Source: Brevundimonas sp. (GTDB lineage: Bacteria; Pseudomonadota; Alphaproteobacteria; Caulobacterales; Caulobacteraceae). Taken from it: DNA of 64,000 nucleotides. Positions within the stretch are counted from its first letter, which is position 1, and every line of letters begins with the position of its first letter. Below are positions 55,153-62,814 of this stretch, one piece after another. Made by a program: the position numbers and the translations under genes. The notes below the pieces were generated by a model. It ran no database searches, was not told where the DNA came from, and saw nothing but the letters and a program-made list of their open reading frames with translations. The stretch spans positions 62,001 through 126,000 of the forward strand of contig SCVB01000096.1 of NCBI GenBank assembly GCA_004296955.1. The letters run 5' to 3'.

Positions 55153-56448
55153 ATGAGCCCGGCCCTGATCGCATGGCGCCTGCTGACCCGGCTGCTCGAA
55201 CCCCTCGCGCCGCGCCTGCTCGACGCCCGCGCCAAACAGGGCAAGGAGGACCCGGCCCGGGTCGACGAACGGCTCGGCCGCGCCTCGGTCCCCCGGCCGG
55301 ACGGCGATCTGGTCTGGCTGCACGGCGTCAGCGTCGGCGAGACCCTGTCCCTGCTGCCCGTGGTCGAGCGCCTGCGCCGCCAGCGGCCTGATCTGCGGGT
55401 GCTGGTCACCTCGGGAACCCTGACCTCGGCCCAGTTGCTGGCGAAGCGTCTGCCCGAAGGCGTCGTCCATCAGTTCGCCCCGGTCGATACGCCTGGCGCC
55501 GTCGCCGCCTTCCTCGACCACTGGCGGCCGTCGCTGGCTATCTTCGTCGAGAGCGAACTCTGGCCCAACCTGATCCTCGAGAGCCGCAAACGCGGCGTCA
55601 GACTGGTCCTCGCCAGCGCCCGCATCACCGAAAAGACCGTCGACGGCTGGCGTCGCTTCCCGGGGGCGGCGCGCGAGATCCTCTCGGCCTTCGACCGCAT
55701 CCTGCCGCAGGACGACACCTCGGCCGCACGGCTGGAAAGTCTCGGAGCCCGGATCGACGGCCATGTGAATCTGAAGCTGTCGGGCGAGGCGCCGCCCCAC
55801 GACGCCGCCGCCTTTACCCGCCTGAGCGCCGCCATCGGCGACCGGCCCGTGGTCGTCGCCGCCAGCACCCACGACGGCGAGGAGATCGCCCTCGTCCGCG
55901 CGCTGGACCGGCTGACCGACCGCCTGTGCCTGATCCTGGTCCCGCGCCATCCGGCCCGTAGCGCCGAGATCGCCGCCGCCCTCAGCCGCGACGGCTACCG
56001 CTTCGCCCTGCGTTCCCAGGGTCGTGAGCCCGACCGCGACACCGACCTCTACCTGGCCGACACCCTCGGCGAGATGGGCCTGTTCCTGCGCCTCGCCGAC
56101 GTGGTGGTCATGGGCGGCTCCTTCTCCGCAGCGCTGGAAAAGCCCGCGGTCGGCGGCCACAATCCGCTGGAGCCGGCCCGGCTTGGCAAGCCGGCCGTCA
56201 CCGGGCCGGACATGACCAACTGGGCGGCGGTCACCGAGGCCCTCGTGCAGGCCGGGGGTCTGGCCGTCGCGGGCGCGCCGTGGGACCTGCCCGCCGTCAT
56301 CACGCCGCTTCTGGCCGACTCCGCCGCCGCCAGGGCCATGGGCGAGCGCGGGCGACGCGCCGCGGCCGAAGCCGGTTCCGGCCTTGACCGCCTGTGGGAG
56401 ACGCTCATTTCCCTGCTGCCGCCCGGACCGGCGCGAGGTCGCCGATGA
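55153..56448 (+). CDS. waaA: 3-deoxy-D-manno-octulosonic acid transferase
   Basis: GT-B glycosyltransferase that adds Kdo to lipid IVA. The 431-residue protein has WLHGVSVGETLSLLPVVERL (with the catalytic Glu), FVESELWPNLILESRKRGV, VVVAASTHDGEEI and the C-terminal VMGGSFSAALEKPAVGGHNPLEPA (written here only as a motif region near 318-341). It is immediately after the DUF374 gene and overlaps lpxK by 4 bp. Confidence 0.95.
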   Translation: MSPALIAWRLLTRLLEPLAPRLLDARAKQGKEDPARVDERLGRASVPRPDGDLVWLHGVSVGETLSLLPVVERLRRQRPDLRVLVTSGTLTSAQLLAKRLPEGVVHQFAPVDTPGAVAAFLDHWRPSLAIFVESELWPNLILESRKRGVRLVLASARITEKTVDGWRRFPGAAREILSAFDRILPQDDTSAARLESLGARIDGHVNLKLSGEAPPHDAAAFTRLSAAIGDRPVVVAASTHDGEEIALVRALDRLTDRLCLILVPRHPARSAEIAAALSRDGYRFALRSQGREPDRDTDLYLADTLGEMGLFLRLADVVVMGGSFSAALEKPAVGGHNPLEPARLGKPAVTGPDMTNWAAVTEALVQAGGLAVAGAPWDLPAVITPLLADSAAARAMGERGRRAAAEAGSGLDRLWETLISLLPPGPARGRR

Positions 56449-57467
56449 AATTGAACACGCCTCGCTGGTGGTACACGCGCGACACGCGCCACGGCGCGAT
56501 GGCGCGCTTTCTGCTTCAGCCCCTGTCCTGGGTCTGGGCCGGCGTCACGGCCCGTCGCATCGCCCGCGCCGTCCCCGTCGATCCCGGCGTCCCGGTCATT
56601 TCAGTCGGCAATCTGACCGTCGGCGGCTCGGGCAAGACGCCCGTGACCCGCGAGGCGCTCCGGCTGCTGCATGAGGCCGGGATCAAAGCCCACGGCCTGT
56701 CGCGGGGCTATGGTGGATCGTTGCGCGAGCCGACCCGTGTCGACGCCGCCATCCACACCGCCGCCGATGTCGGCGACGAGCCCCTGATGCTGGCTCTTGG
56801 CGGCCCGGTCTGGATCGCCCGTGACCGCGTCGCCGGCGCGCGAGCCGCAGCGGCCGCCGGGGCCGAGGCGCTGGTTCTGGACGACGCCCACCAGAATCCG
56901 ACGCTGACGAAGACGCTCAGCCTGGTCGTCGTCGACGGCGAGACCCGCGGCGCCGAATGGCCGTTCGGCGACGGGTCGGTCTTCCCATCCGGCCCGATGC
57001 GCGAGAAGCTCCGCCACGGCCTGGCCCGGACGGATGTGGTCGTGGTCCTGTTGCCGGCTGACGCGCCGGGGGTCGATCCCGAACTGATGGAGGCCTTCGG
57101 CGACCTGCCGGTCCATATCGCCCGACTGATGCCCGCGGCGCCGCCGCCTTCAGGGCCGATCATCGGTTTCGCCGGCATCGCCAAGCCCTGGAAGGTCGAG
57201 CGCGCCCTCGACGCGGCGGGCGCCGAACTGATCGACTTCGCCCCCTTCCCCGATCACGCCGCCTTCCGCGAGGGCGACCTGGCCTTTCTGGCCGACCGCG
57301 CCGAGCGCCACGGCGCCCGGCTGGTCACCACCGAAAAGGACTGGTTCCGGCTGCCCGCCGAATGGCGGACGCGGGTTCTCTCATGGCCGGTCAAGGCGAC
57401 GTTCGAGGACGAGGCCGGCTTCCAGCGATTGATGCTGGAGGCGATCCGGACCTATTCGGCCCGGTAG
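56445..57467 (+). CDS. lpxK: Tetraacyldisaccharide 4'-kinase
   Basis: Membrane-associated kinase that phosphorylates the lipid A precursor at the 4' position. The 340-residue protein starts KLNTPRWWYTRD and has the P-loop SVGNLTVGGSGKTPVT (about 46-61), GLSRGYGGSLREPTRV and VLDDAHQNPTL. ATG at 56445 overlaps the waaA stop. The 3' end overlaps the convergent amidohydrolase gene by 16 bp. Confidence 0.95.
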   Translation: MKLNTPRWWYTRDTRHGAMARFLLQPLSWVWAGVTARRIARAVPVDPGVPVISVGNLTVGGSGKTPVTREALRLLHEAGIKAHGLSRGYGGSLREPTRVDAAIHTAADVGDEPLMLALGGPVWIARDRVAGARAAAAAGAEALVLDDAHQNPTLTKTLSLVVVDGETRGAEWPFGDGSVFPSGPMREKLRHGLARTDVVVVLLPADAPGVDPELMEAFGDLPVHIARLMPAAPPPSGPIIGFAGIAKPWKVERALDAAGAELIDFAPFPDHAAFREGDLAFLADRAERHGARLVTTEKDWFRLPAEWRTRVLSWPVKATFEDEAGFQRLMLEAIRTYSAR

Positions 57468-58768
57468 ACCACCCCACCGCGCATCACGAACCGCACCCGC
57501 TCGAGCTCGGTGACGTCGGTCAGCGGGTCGCCGCCGACGGCGATCAGGTCCGCCGGCATGCCGGCCGCGATCCGACCCGCATCCTGCGAGATCCGCAGAT
57601 GCGCCGCCGCCCCGACCGTGGCTGACTGGATAGCTTCCAGCGGGGTCATTCCAGCGCGGACCAGAAGCGCGAACTCCTGGGCGTTGTCGCCGTGAGCCGA
57701 AACGCCCGAGTCGGTGCCGAAGGCGATGCGCACCCCGCCGGCGTGGGCGCGGCGGACCATGTCCAGCATCTTCGGTCCAGCCTCAAGCGCCTTGGCCGTC
57801 TGGGCCGGGGTGAAGAAATTGTTCGGTCCCGAAGCGATCCGCCCGACGAAATCCCCGGCCAGCAGGGTCGGAACCAGATACGTCCCCTCGCGGCGGAGAA
57901 GCCGGATCGACTCATCGTCCAGATAGGTGCCGTGCTCGATGGAGTCGCCGCCGGCGCGGAGGAAGGCGTTGATCCCGTCGACGCCGTGGGCGTGCGCCGT
58001 CACCTGGCGGCCCATGCGGTGGGCGGCGCCGACGATGGCCGCGAGCTCCTCGTCCGAGAACTGCTGGCCCAGTCCGGCGGCCGTGTTCGACAACACCCCG
58101 CCGGTCGCCGTGATCTTGATGATGTCCGCGCCCGAGCGGACCTGCAGCCGCACCGCCCGCATGCAGTCGTCGGCGCCCGAGCAGATGCTCTCGCCGGTGA
58201 ACAGATGCATGATGTCCTCGCGGTACCCGTTGACGTCCCCGTGGCCGCCGTGGACCGAGACCGCCTCGCCCGCCGCGATGATCCGCGGACCGGGCACGTC
58301 GCCGCGGCGGACCGCGTCGCGCAGGGCGAAGACCGACTCATTGGTCCCGCCGAGGTCCGCGACCGTGGTGAAACCGGCCATCAGGGTGCGGCGGGCGAAG
58401 CGCGCCCCGACCATGGCCTGCTCCGAATTGGACTGGGTCACCCCTTCCAGACGGCTGTTCGGGTTCTGCTCGCCGGTCAGATGGACATGACTGTCGATCA
58501 GTCCGGGCAGAACGAAAGCCGTGCGCAGATCGACGATCCGACCCTCACCGACGAAGCCGTCGCGCACTTCAACGATCCGGTTCCCTTCGATCACGAGAGT
58601 TTTATCGCGCTGCACAACGCCGCTCTGCGGGTCAGCCAGGAGCCGCCCCACCTGGACGAACGTCGTTCCCTCCACGGGAGAAACGGGAGGCGGCGCGGGC
58701 GTTTGCGCCGCAACGCTCGTAGTGGCGAACAAGGCCGCAGCGGCCATCAAAGTTGTGATCAGCTTCAC
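57452..58768 (-). CDS. Secreted amidohydrolase (Xaa-Pro/Xaa-Arg dipeptidase-like)
   Basis: A 438-residue metal-dependent amidohydrolase with a signal peptide (to about SVAAQ). Metal ligands: IDSHVHLTGE (HxH), the Lys in DIIKITATGGV (likely carboxylated), AHAHGVDG, SIEHGTYLDD and FGTDSGVSAHGD. It is close to the periplasmic prolidase-like group of Caulobacter, which cleaves dipeptides. GTG at 58768 has GGGAGG five bases upstream; an ATG at 58795 is in frame but adds a charged stretch before the signal. Substrate is inferred. Confidence 0.87.
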   Translation of the reverse strand: MKLITTLMAAAALFATTSVAAQTPAPPPVSPVEGTTFVQVGRLLADPQSGVVQRDKTLVIEGNRIVEVRDGFVGEGRIVDLRTAFVLPGLIDSHVHLTGEQNPNSRLEGVTQSNSEQAMVGARFARRTLMAGFTTVADLGGTNESVFALRDAVRRGDVPGPRIIAAGEAVSVHGGHGDVNGYREDIMHLFTGESICSGADDCMRAVRLQVRSGADIIKITATGGVLSNTAAGLGQQFSDEELAAIVGAAHRMGRQVTAHAHGVDGINAFLRAGGDSIEHGTYLDDESIRLLRREGTYLVPTLLAGDFVGRIASGPNNFFTPAQTAKALEAGPKMLDMVRRAHAGGVRIAFGTDSGVSAHGDNAQEFALLVRAGMTPLEAIQSATVGAAAHLRISQDAGRIAAGMPADLIAVGGDPLTDVTELERVRFVMRGGVVYRAE

Positions 58769-58812
58769 GAAATCCTCCCGGAACAGGGCTTGCACCTTAA
58801 CCGTCCGGGCGT

Positions 58813-58871
58813 CTGAGCCAAGGCTCAGGTTGAAACACCCGTCACGAACTGAAACAACCCGTGTTCAGTTC
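58813..58871. promoter_or_regulatory. Inverted repeats between amidohydrolase and L,D-transpeptidase genes
   Basis: CTGAGCC-AA-GGCTCAG (58813-58828) is a perfect palindrome. GAACTGAA (58846-58853) and TTCAGTTC (58864-58871) form a second inverted repeat with a 10-base spacer. Between and within them TTGAAACACCCGT and CTGAAACAACCCGT form a near direct repeat. The divergent position fits a shared control region. Confidence 0.5.
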
Positions 58872-58894
58872 TGTAACCGTGCGAGGGGCGTCGC

Positions 58895-59599
58895 ATGCGC
58901 TTGGCGAGACGAGGCTTTATTCTGGGCGGCGCCGCAATCCTGTCGGGCTGCGCTACGACGAGCGCCAGCCAGGCGTCGGGCTTCCGCCCCCTGGTCGCCT
59001 CGGCCCAGCCGCCCCGGCCCGTGCTCGCCCCCGCCGCGCCAGCCATCCAGACCGTCCAGGTCGTCGCCCCCCCGCTCGATCCGCGCGGCGTCGTTCGCAA
59101 GGATCTGATGGACCGCGCCATGGCGGCGCTGGATATCCACCATCGCCGGGTGCCGCTGCGCGACCGGATGTATCTGGTCGATTTCAAGAAATATTCGGGC
59201 GAGGAGCGGCTCTACGAGGTCGATCTGGTCGCCGGCCAGGTCACCGCCCTGCGCACCTGCCACGGCCGAGGTTCCGACCCGGCGCACTCGGGCTTCGCGC
59301 AGAATTTCTCCAACACCCCGGAAAGCTACATGTCCTCGGTGGGCGCCTACGCCACCGCCGGGGCCAGCCATGGCGCCCAGCAGGGCCCGAACGTGCTTCT
59401 CGACGGGCTGGAGTATTCGAACGACCGCGCCCGCGAACGGGCCATCATCGTCCACGGCGCCGACTACGCCGACCCGGACTTCCTGGCCCGTGAAGGCAAG
59501 CTGGGCCGCAGCTACGGTTGCTTCTCGGTCGCCCACACCGATCTGCCCGCCCTGCGCGAGCGCATGGGCCAGGGCCGGCTGCTGTTCGCCTGGGCCTGA
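58895..59599 (+). CDS. Murein L,D-transpeptidase-family lipoprotein (YkuD_2)
   Basis: A 234-residue protein with an RRGF leader and lipobox-like LSGCA (Cys near residue 19). The C-terminal catalytic-type domain has VHGADYADPDFL and GKLGRSYGCFSVAHTDL; Cys in SYGCFSV is the expected nucleophile. This is the pattern of PF13645 proteins, related to L,D-transpeptidases that crosslink or trim peptidoglycan. Whether it is active is not shown. Confidence 0.87.
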   Translation: MRLARRGFILGGAAILSGCATTSASQASGFRPLVASAQPPRPVLAPAAPAIQTVQVVAPPLDPRGVVRKDLMDRAMAALDIHHRRVPLRDRMYLVDFKKYSGEERLYEVDLVAGQVTALRTCHGRGSDPAHSGFAQNFSNTPESYMSSVGAYATAGASHGAQQGPNVLLDGLEYSNDRARERAIIVHGADYADPDFLAREGKLGRSYGCFSVAHTDLPALRERMGQGRLLFAWA

Positions 59600-59608
59600 C
59601 CCCGCCGC

Positions 59609-60268
59609 CTACTTCAGCACGGCCATCAGCACCGCCACCCAGTGCACCGCCGCCGCCGCCACCACATGGCCATGCCAGATGGCGCGCCGGTAGCGCATGG
59701 CCTTGTTGGCGTAGAAGACCACCCCCACCGAGTACAGCAGGCCGCCGATCGCCAGCAGGATCAGCGGGGCCAGGCCAAGGCTCTGCATGAACGGCTGAAT
59801 GGCGATCACCATCACCCAGCCCAGCGCCAGGTAGATGAGGATCCAGAAGCCCTTGCCGAGGCCCGGCAGCAGCAACTTGGCCGCCGCCGCCACGACCGCC
59901 GTGGTCCACACCGCCGCGGTCATCCCCCAGGCCCAGGCCCCGGTCAGATGCTGGGCCGTGAAGGGGGTGTAGGAGCCGGCGATCATGACGAAGATGCCCG
60001 CATGGTCGAAGCGCCGCAGCAGCGGCTGGAAGCGGGCGGCGGCGAAATTATAGGCCGTCGACAGCCCGAGCATGGTCAGAAGGCCGACCGCATAGATGGC
60101 CGCCGCCGTCAGCCGCCCGACGTGGCCGAAGCCGATCGCCAGGCCGAGCAGCATCCCGCCCCCGACCAGCGCCAGCGCCAGTCCGGTCAGGTGGACGATC
60201 AGGTCGGCCAGCCGCTCCTTTCCGTCGCGATAATGGCTCGGGGGCTCGGGCGGCAGGGTGTCGGTCAC
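59609..60268 (-). CDS. Hemolysin III / TrhA-family membrane protein
   Basis: A 219-residue seven-helix membrane protein of the PAQR superfamily, proposed to control membrane fluidity. The conserved metal-binding parts are LRRFDHAGIFVMIAGSYTPF (about 84-103) and AIWHGHVVAAAAVHW (about 195-210). The name hemolysin is historical. It converges on the transpeptidase-like gene and lies 102 bp after purD on the same strand. Confidence 0.92.
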   Translation of the reverse strand: MTDTLPPEPPSHYRDGKERLADLIVHLTGLALALVGGGMLLGLAIGFGHVGRLTAAAIYAVGLLTMLGLSTAYNFAAARFQPLLRRFDHAGIFVMIAGSYTPFTAQHLTGAWAWGMTAAVWTTAVVAAAAKLLLPGLGKGFWILIYLALGWVMVIAIQPFMQSLGLAPLILLAIGGLLYSVGVVFYANKAMRYRRAIWHGHVVAAAAVHWVAVLMAVLK

Positions 60269-60370
60269 GAGGCGTCAGTCTCCAGGGCGGTCCGCCACGC
60301 GGACGGCGAAGCGCGGCCCTACATGGCATGAGACGAAGCTTTGCGACACAGGGCCGCCGGACCCCGGCCC

Positions 60371-61645
60371 CTACCCTCGCTCCAGCGCCCGCCAGCCGAT
60401 GTCGGTGCGGTGGAAGCCGCCCGGCCAGTCGATCTTCTTTACCGCCGCATAGGCCCGCTCCCGGGCCTCGGCGATATCCTTGCCCCGGGCGCAGACGTTC
60501 AGCACCCGGCCGCCCGCCGCGGCCAGCTGACCGTCGCTGCGCCGCCGCGTGCCGGCATGGAAGACCTGCACATGGGGACCGAAATCCTGTTCCGCGCCGC
60601 GGATGATCGACCCCTCTAACGGACTGTCGGGATAGCCCGAGGCCGCCAGGACCACGCAGATCACCGTGTCGGGGCTGAACGCCGGCATCCGCGCCCGGGT
60701 CAGGTCGCCACGCGCGCAGGCCAGCAGCAGGGGCACGACGTCCCCGTCCAGCCGCATCATCAGCACCTGGCATTCCGGGTCGCCGAAGCGGGCGTTGAAC
60801 TCGACCACCTTCGGTCCGTCTTCCGTCGCCATCAGCCCCGCGTACAGCACCCCGCGATAGGGCGCGCCCTCGGCGGCCATGGCCGCGACGACCGGCTGGA
60901 CGATCAGCCGGTCCGCCGCCTCCACCAGTTCCGGCGTGAACACAGGGGCCGGAGAATAGCTGCCCATTCCCCCCGTGTTCGGCCCCAGATCGCCGTCATA
61001 GGCCCGTTTGTGGTCCTGCGCCCCGCCCAGCAGCACGGCGCGCTGGCCGTCGCAGACCGCGAACAGCGAACCCTCCTCGCCGTCCATGAACTCCTCGATC
61101 ACCACCCGTGCGCCCGCCGTGCCGAACCGGCCGCCCAGCATCCGCTCGATCTCGGCTTCGGCATCGCGTTTGGTGGGGCTGATGGCCACGCCCTTGCCCG
61201 CCGCCAGGCCGTCGGCCTTGATCACATAGGGGGGCTTGAACACCGACAGGGCCTGGCGCGCCTCGTGCAGCCGCTCATAGACGCCGAAGCCGGCGGTGGG
61301 GATCTCGTGCCGCTCCATGAAGGCCTTGGAGAAGGCCTTGGAGGTCTCCAGCTGCGCCGCCTTGGCCGTGGGGCCGAAACAGGGAATGCCCGCTGTCGCC
61401 AAGCGGTCGGCCAGCCCGGCCTCCAGCGCCGTCTCCGGCCCCACCACGACCAGATCGGCCCTGATCTCGCGCGCCAGAGCGCACAGGCCGTCGGCGTCCG
61501 TGACCTTCATCGGCCGGAGCTCGCCCAGCTTCTCCATGCCCGGGTTGCCCGGCGCGATGACCAGCCGCCGCACCAGCGGCGACTGGGCGATCTTCCACGC
61601 CAGGGCGTGCTCGCGCCCGCCTGATCCGACCAGCAGGATATTCAT
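60371..61645 (-). CDS. purD: Phosphoribosylamine--glycine ligase
   Basis: ATP-grasp enzyme of purine synthesis (GAR synthetase). The 424-residue protein begins MNILLVGSGGREHALAWKIA and has VIKADGLAAGKGVAI, NTGGMGSYSPAPVFTPEL and EFNARFGDPECQVLMMRL. Normal length, no adjacent pur genes. Confidence 0.97.
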   Translation of the reverse strand: MNILLVGSGGREHALAWKIAQSPLVRRLVIAPGNPGMEKLGELRPMKVTDADGLCALAREIRADLVVVGPETALEAGLADRLATAGIPCFGPTAKAAQLETSKAFSKAFMERHEIPTAGFGVYERLHEARQALSVFKPPYVIKADGLAAGKGVAISPTKRDAEAEIERMLGGRFGTAGARVVIEEFMDGEEGSLFAVCDGQRAVLLGGAQDHKRAYDGDLGPNTGGMGSYSPAPVFTPELVEAADRLIVQPVVAAMAAEGAPYRGVLYAGLMATEDGPKVVEFNARFGDPECQVLMMRLDGDVVPLLLACARGDLTRARMPAFSPDTVICVVLAASGYPDSPLEGSIIRGAEQDFGPHVQVFHAGTRRRSDGQLAAAGGRVLNVCARGKDIAEARERAYAAVKKIDWPGGFHRTDIGWRALERG

Positions 61646-61693
61646 GCCCGCGCAATGACCGGACCCGCGAGGGCGGTCAAGTCACAGCCGTCA

Positions 61694-61852
61694 TCAGGAT
61701 GCGACCGCGGAGAGCACATAGACCGCCGCGCCGAGCACCAGGATCAGTCCGACCACCAGCCAGGGCCCCACTGAGGGCGCATCGCTGCGCCGGTTCAGCC
61801 CGCGTTCGCGCGGGTCCTGGTCGGCGGGATCGGTATTGCGGGGATCGGCCAT
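61694..61852 (-). CDS. Small single-pass membrane protein (52 aa)
   Basis: A 52-residue frame with a polar N-terminus (MADPRNTDPADQDPRERGLN) and one C-terminal membrane helix (WLVVGLILVLGAAVYVLSAV). No clear ribosome binding site, but the domain layout is that of a real small membrane protein, and similar short proteins occur in Caulobacterales. Function unknown. Confidence 0.55.
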   Translation of the reverse strand: MADPRNTDPADQDPRERGLNRRSDAPSVGPWLVVGLILVLGAAVYVLSAVAS

Positions 61853-61908
61853 GGAGGGCGAACGGCGCCCCCGGTCGTCGGTTCCGGAACGTTCAGGCGA
61901 TCACGTGG

Positions 61909-62454
61909 TCATGCGCGGGGGCGAGGGTCCTTCAGGCGGCGAAAAGCCATCAGGTCCTCAACCCAGTCCGGGTCGTCGAGGACATGGACCAGGATCCGCC
62001 GGATCATGGGCTGCATCCGCTCGACGTCTCCGACATCCAGGGCGCCCGTGACCCGTTCATTGAACCGGTTCACCTCGACCAGGGCGATCTGGAACACGGC
62101 GCAGCCGTCAGCCGTGAGGGACAGATGCACCTGGCGCCGGTCCTGAAGGGCGCGTTCGCGCCTGATGAGGCCATCCCGGGCCAGCCGATCGACGGTCCGT
62201 GTCAGGGTCGTCCGGTCGGTGGCGCAGAACGCCGCAACCTCGCCCATCGTGGCCTTGTCCAGACGTCGGAGCGTAGCCAGGACCTGCCATTGGCCGGGCG
62301 TCAGTCCAGTCTCGGCCAGTTCACGGCCCAGGGCGGTCTCGCGCTGCCGGACCAGATGGTGAAGCAGAAAGAACAGATGCCCCGCCGTCATGGGCTCGGT
62401 CGGGCCCGGCGGCGCCCCTGAATGTCCGTCCGTGTCGCCGCCCGATATGCTCAT
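61909..62454 (-). CDS. MarR-family transcription regulator
   Basis: A 181-residue winged-helix regulator. It has the MarR course LFFLLHHLVRQRETALGREL, LTPGQWQVLATLRRLDKATM, FCATDRTTLTRTVDRLARDG (recognition helix) and the wing RRERALQDRRQVHLSLT. The start is taken at ATG 62454; the frame reaches 62520. It lies on the same strand as the ccoI-ccoS genes, 153 bp after ccoS, and may be separately expressed. Confidence 0.87.
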   Translation of the reverse strand: MSISGGDTDGHSGAPPGPTEPMTAGHLFFLLHHLVRQRETALGRELAETGLTPGQWQVLATLRRLDKATMGEVAAFCATDRTTLTRTVDRLARDGLIRRERALQDRRQVHLSLTADGCAVFQIALVEVNRFNERVTGALDVGDVERMQPMIRRILVHVLDDPDWVEDLMAFRRLKDPRPRA

Positions 62455-62607
62455 TGCGTCCGCAAACCCCTGTCCGGTCAGTGCAACAGGTTCGCGCCCC
62501 GCGTGCAAGATCAACCGCACCTGATGTCGATGGCCGTTATGGCTGCCGACCGGAACAGTCCCTGCGGCCGGGACGCGGGCTGGTCGGACCGGCGTCGTCG
62601 CGGCGCG

Positions 62608-62814
62608 TCAGCCGGGGAGGTCCTCATCCGGCCCGAGGGCCGTCAGCGGCGCTTCCGGGGTGGGCATGTCGGGATCGTCGTCGTCGATCAGGATGCGGGC
62701 CGCGGCGCCCTGGATGTCCTCGTACTGGCCGGAGCGCAGGGTCCAGAAGAAGGCCCCGACGGCCAGAAGGCCCAGCGCCACCGAAAAGGGAGCCAGAAGG
62801 AAGATGATGTTCAT
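62608..62814 (-). CDS. ccoS: cbb3-type cytochrome oxidase assembly protein CcoS
   Basis: A 68-residue membrane protein needed to put cofactors into the cbb3 oxidase. It has the family N-terminus MNIIFLLAPFSVALGLLAVG with one membrane helix, then FFWTLRSGQYEDIQGAAARI, in which the YED(I/L)xG element is conserved. The tail is acidic. Its start overlaps the ccoI stop (ATGA), the usual ccoI-ccoS coupling. Confidence 0.92.
   Translation of the reverse strand: MNIIFLLAPFSVALGLLAVGAFFWTLRSGQYEDIQGAAARILIDDDDPDMPTPEAPLTALGPDEDLPG

Noticed and set aside
59609-60268. A secreted hemolysin III toxin
   Set aside because: The family is now seen as PAQR/TrhA membrane homeostasis proteins; the conserved His/Asp sites support that.
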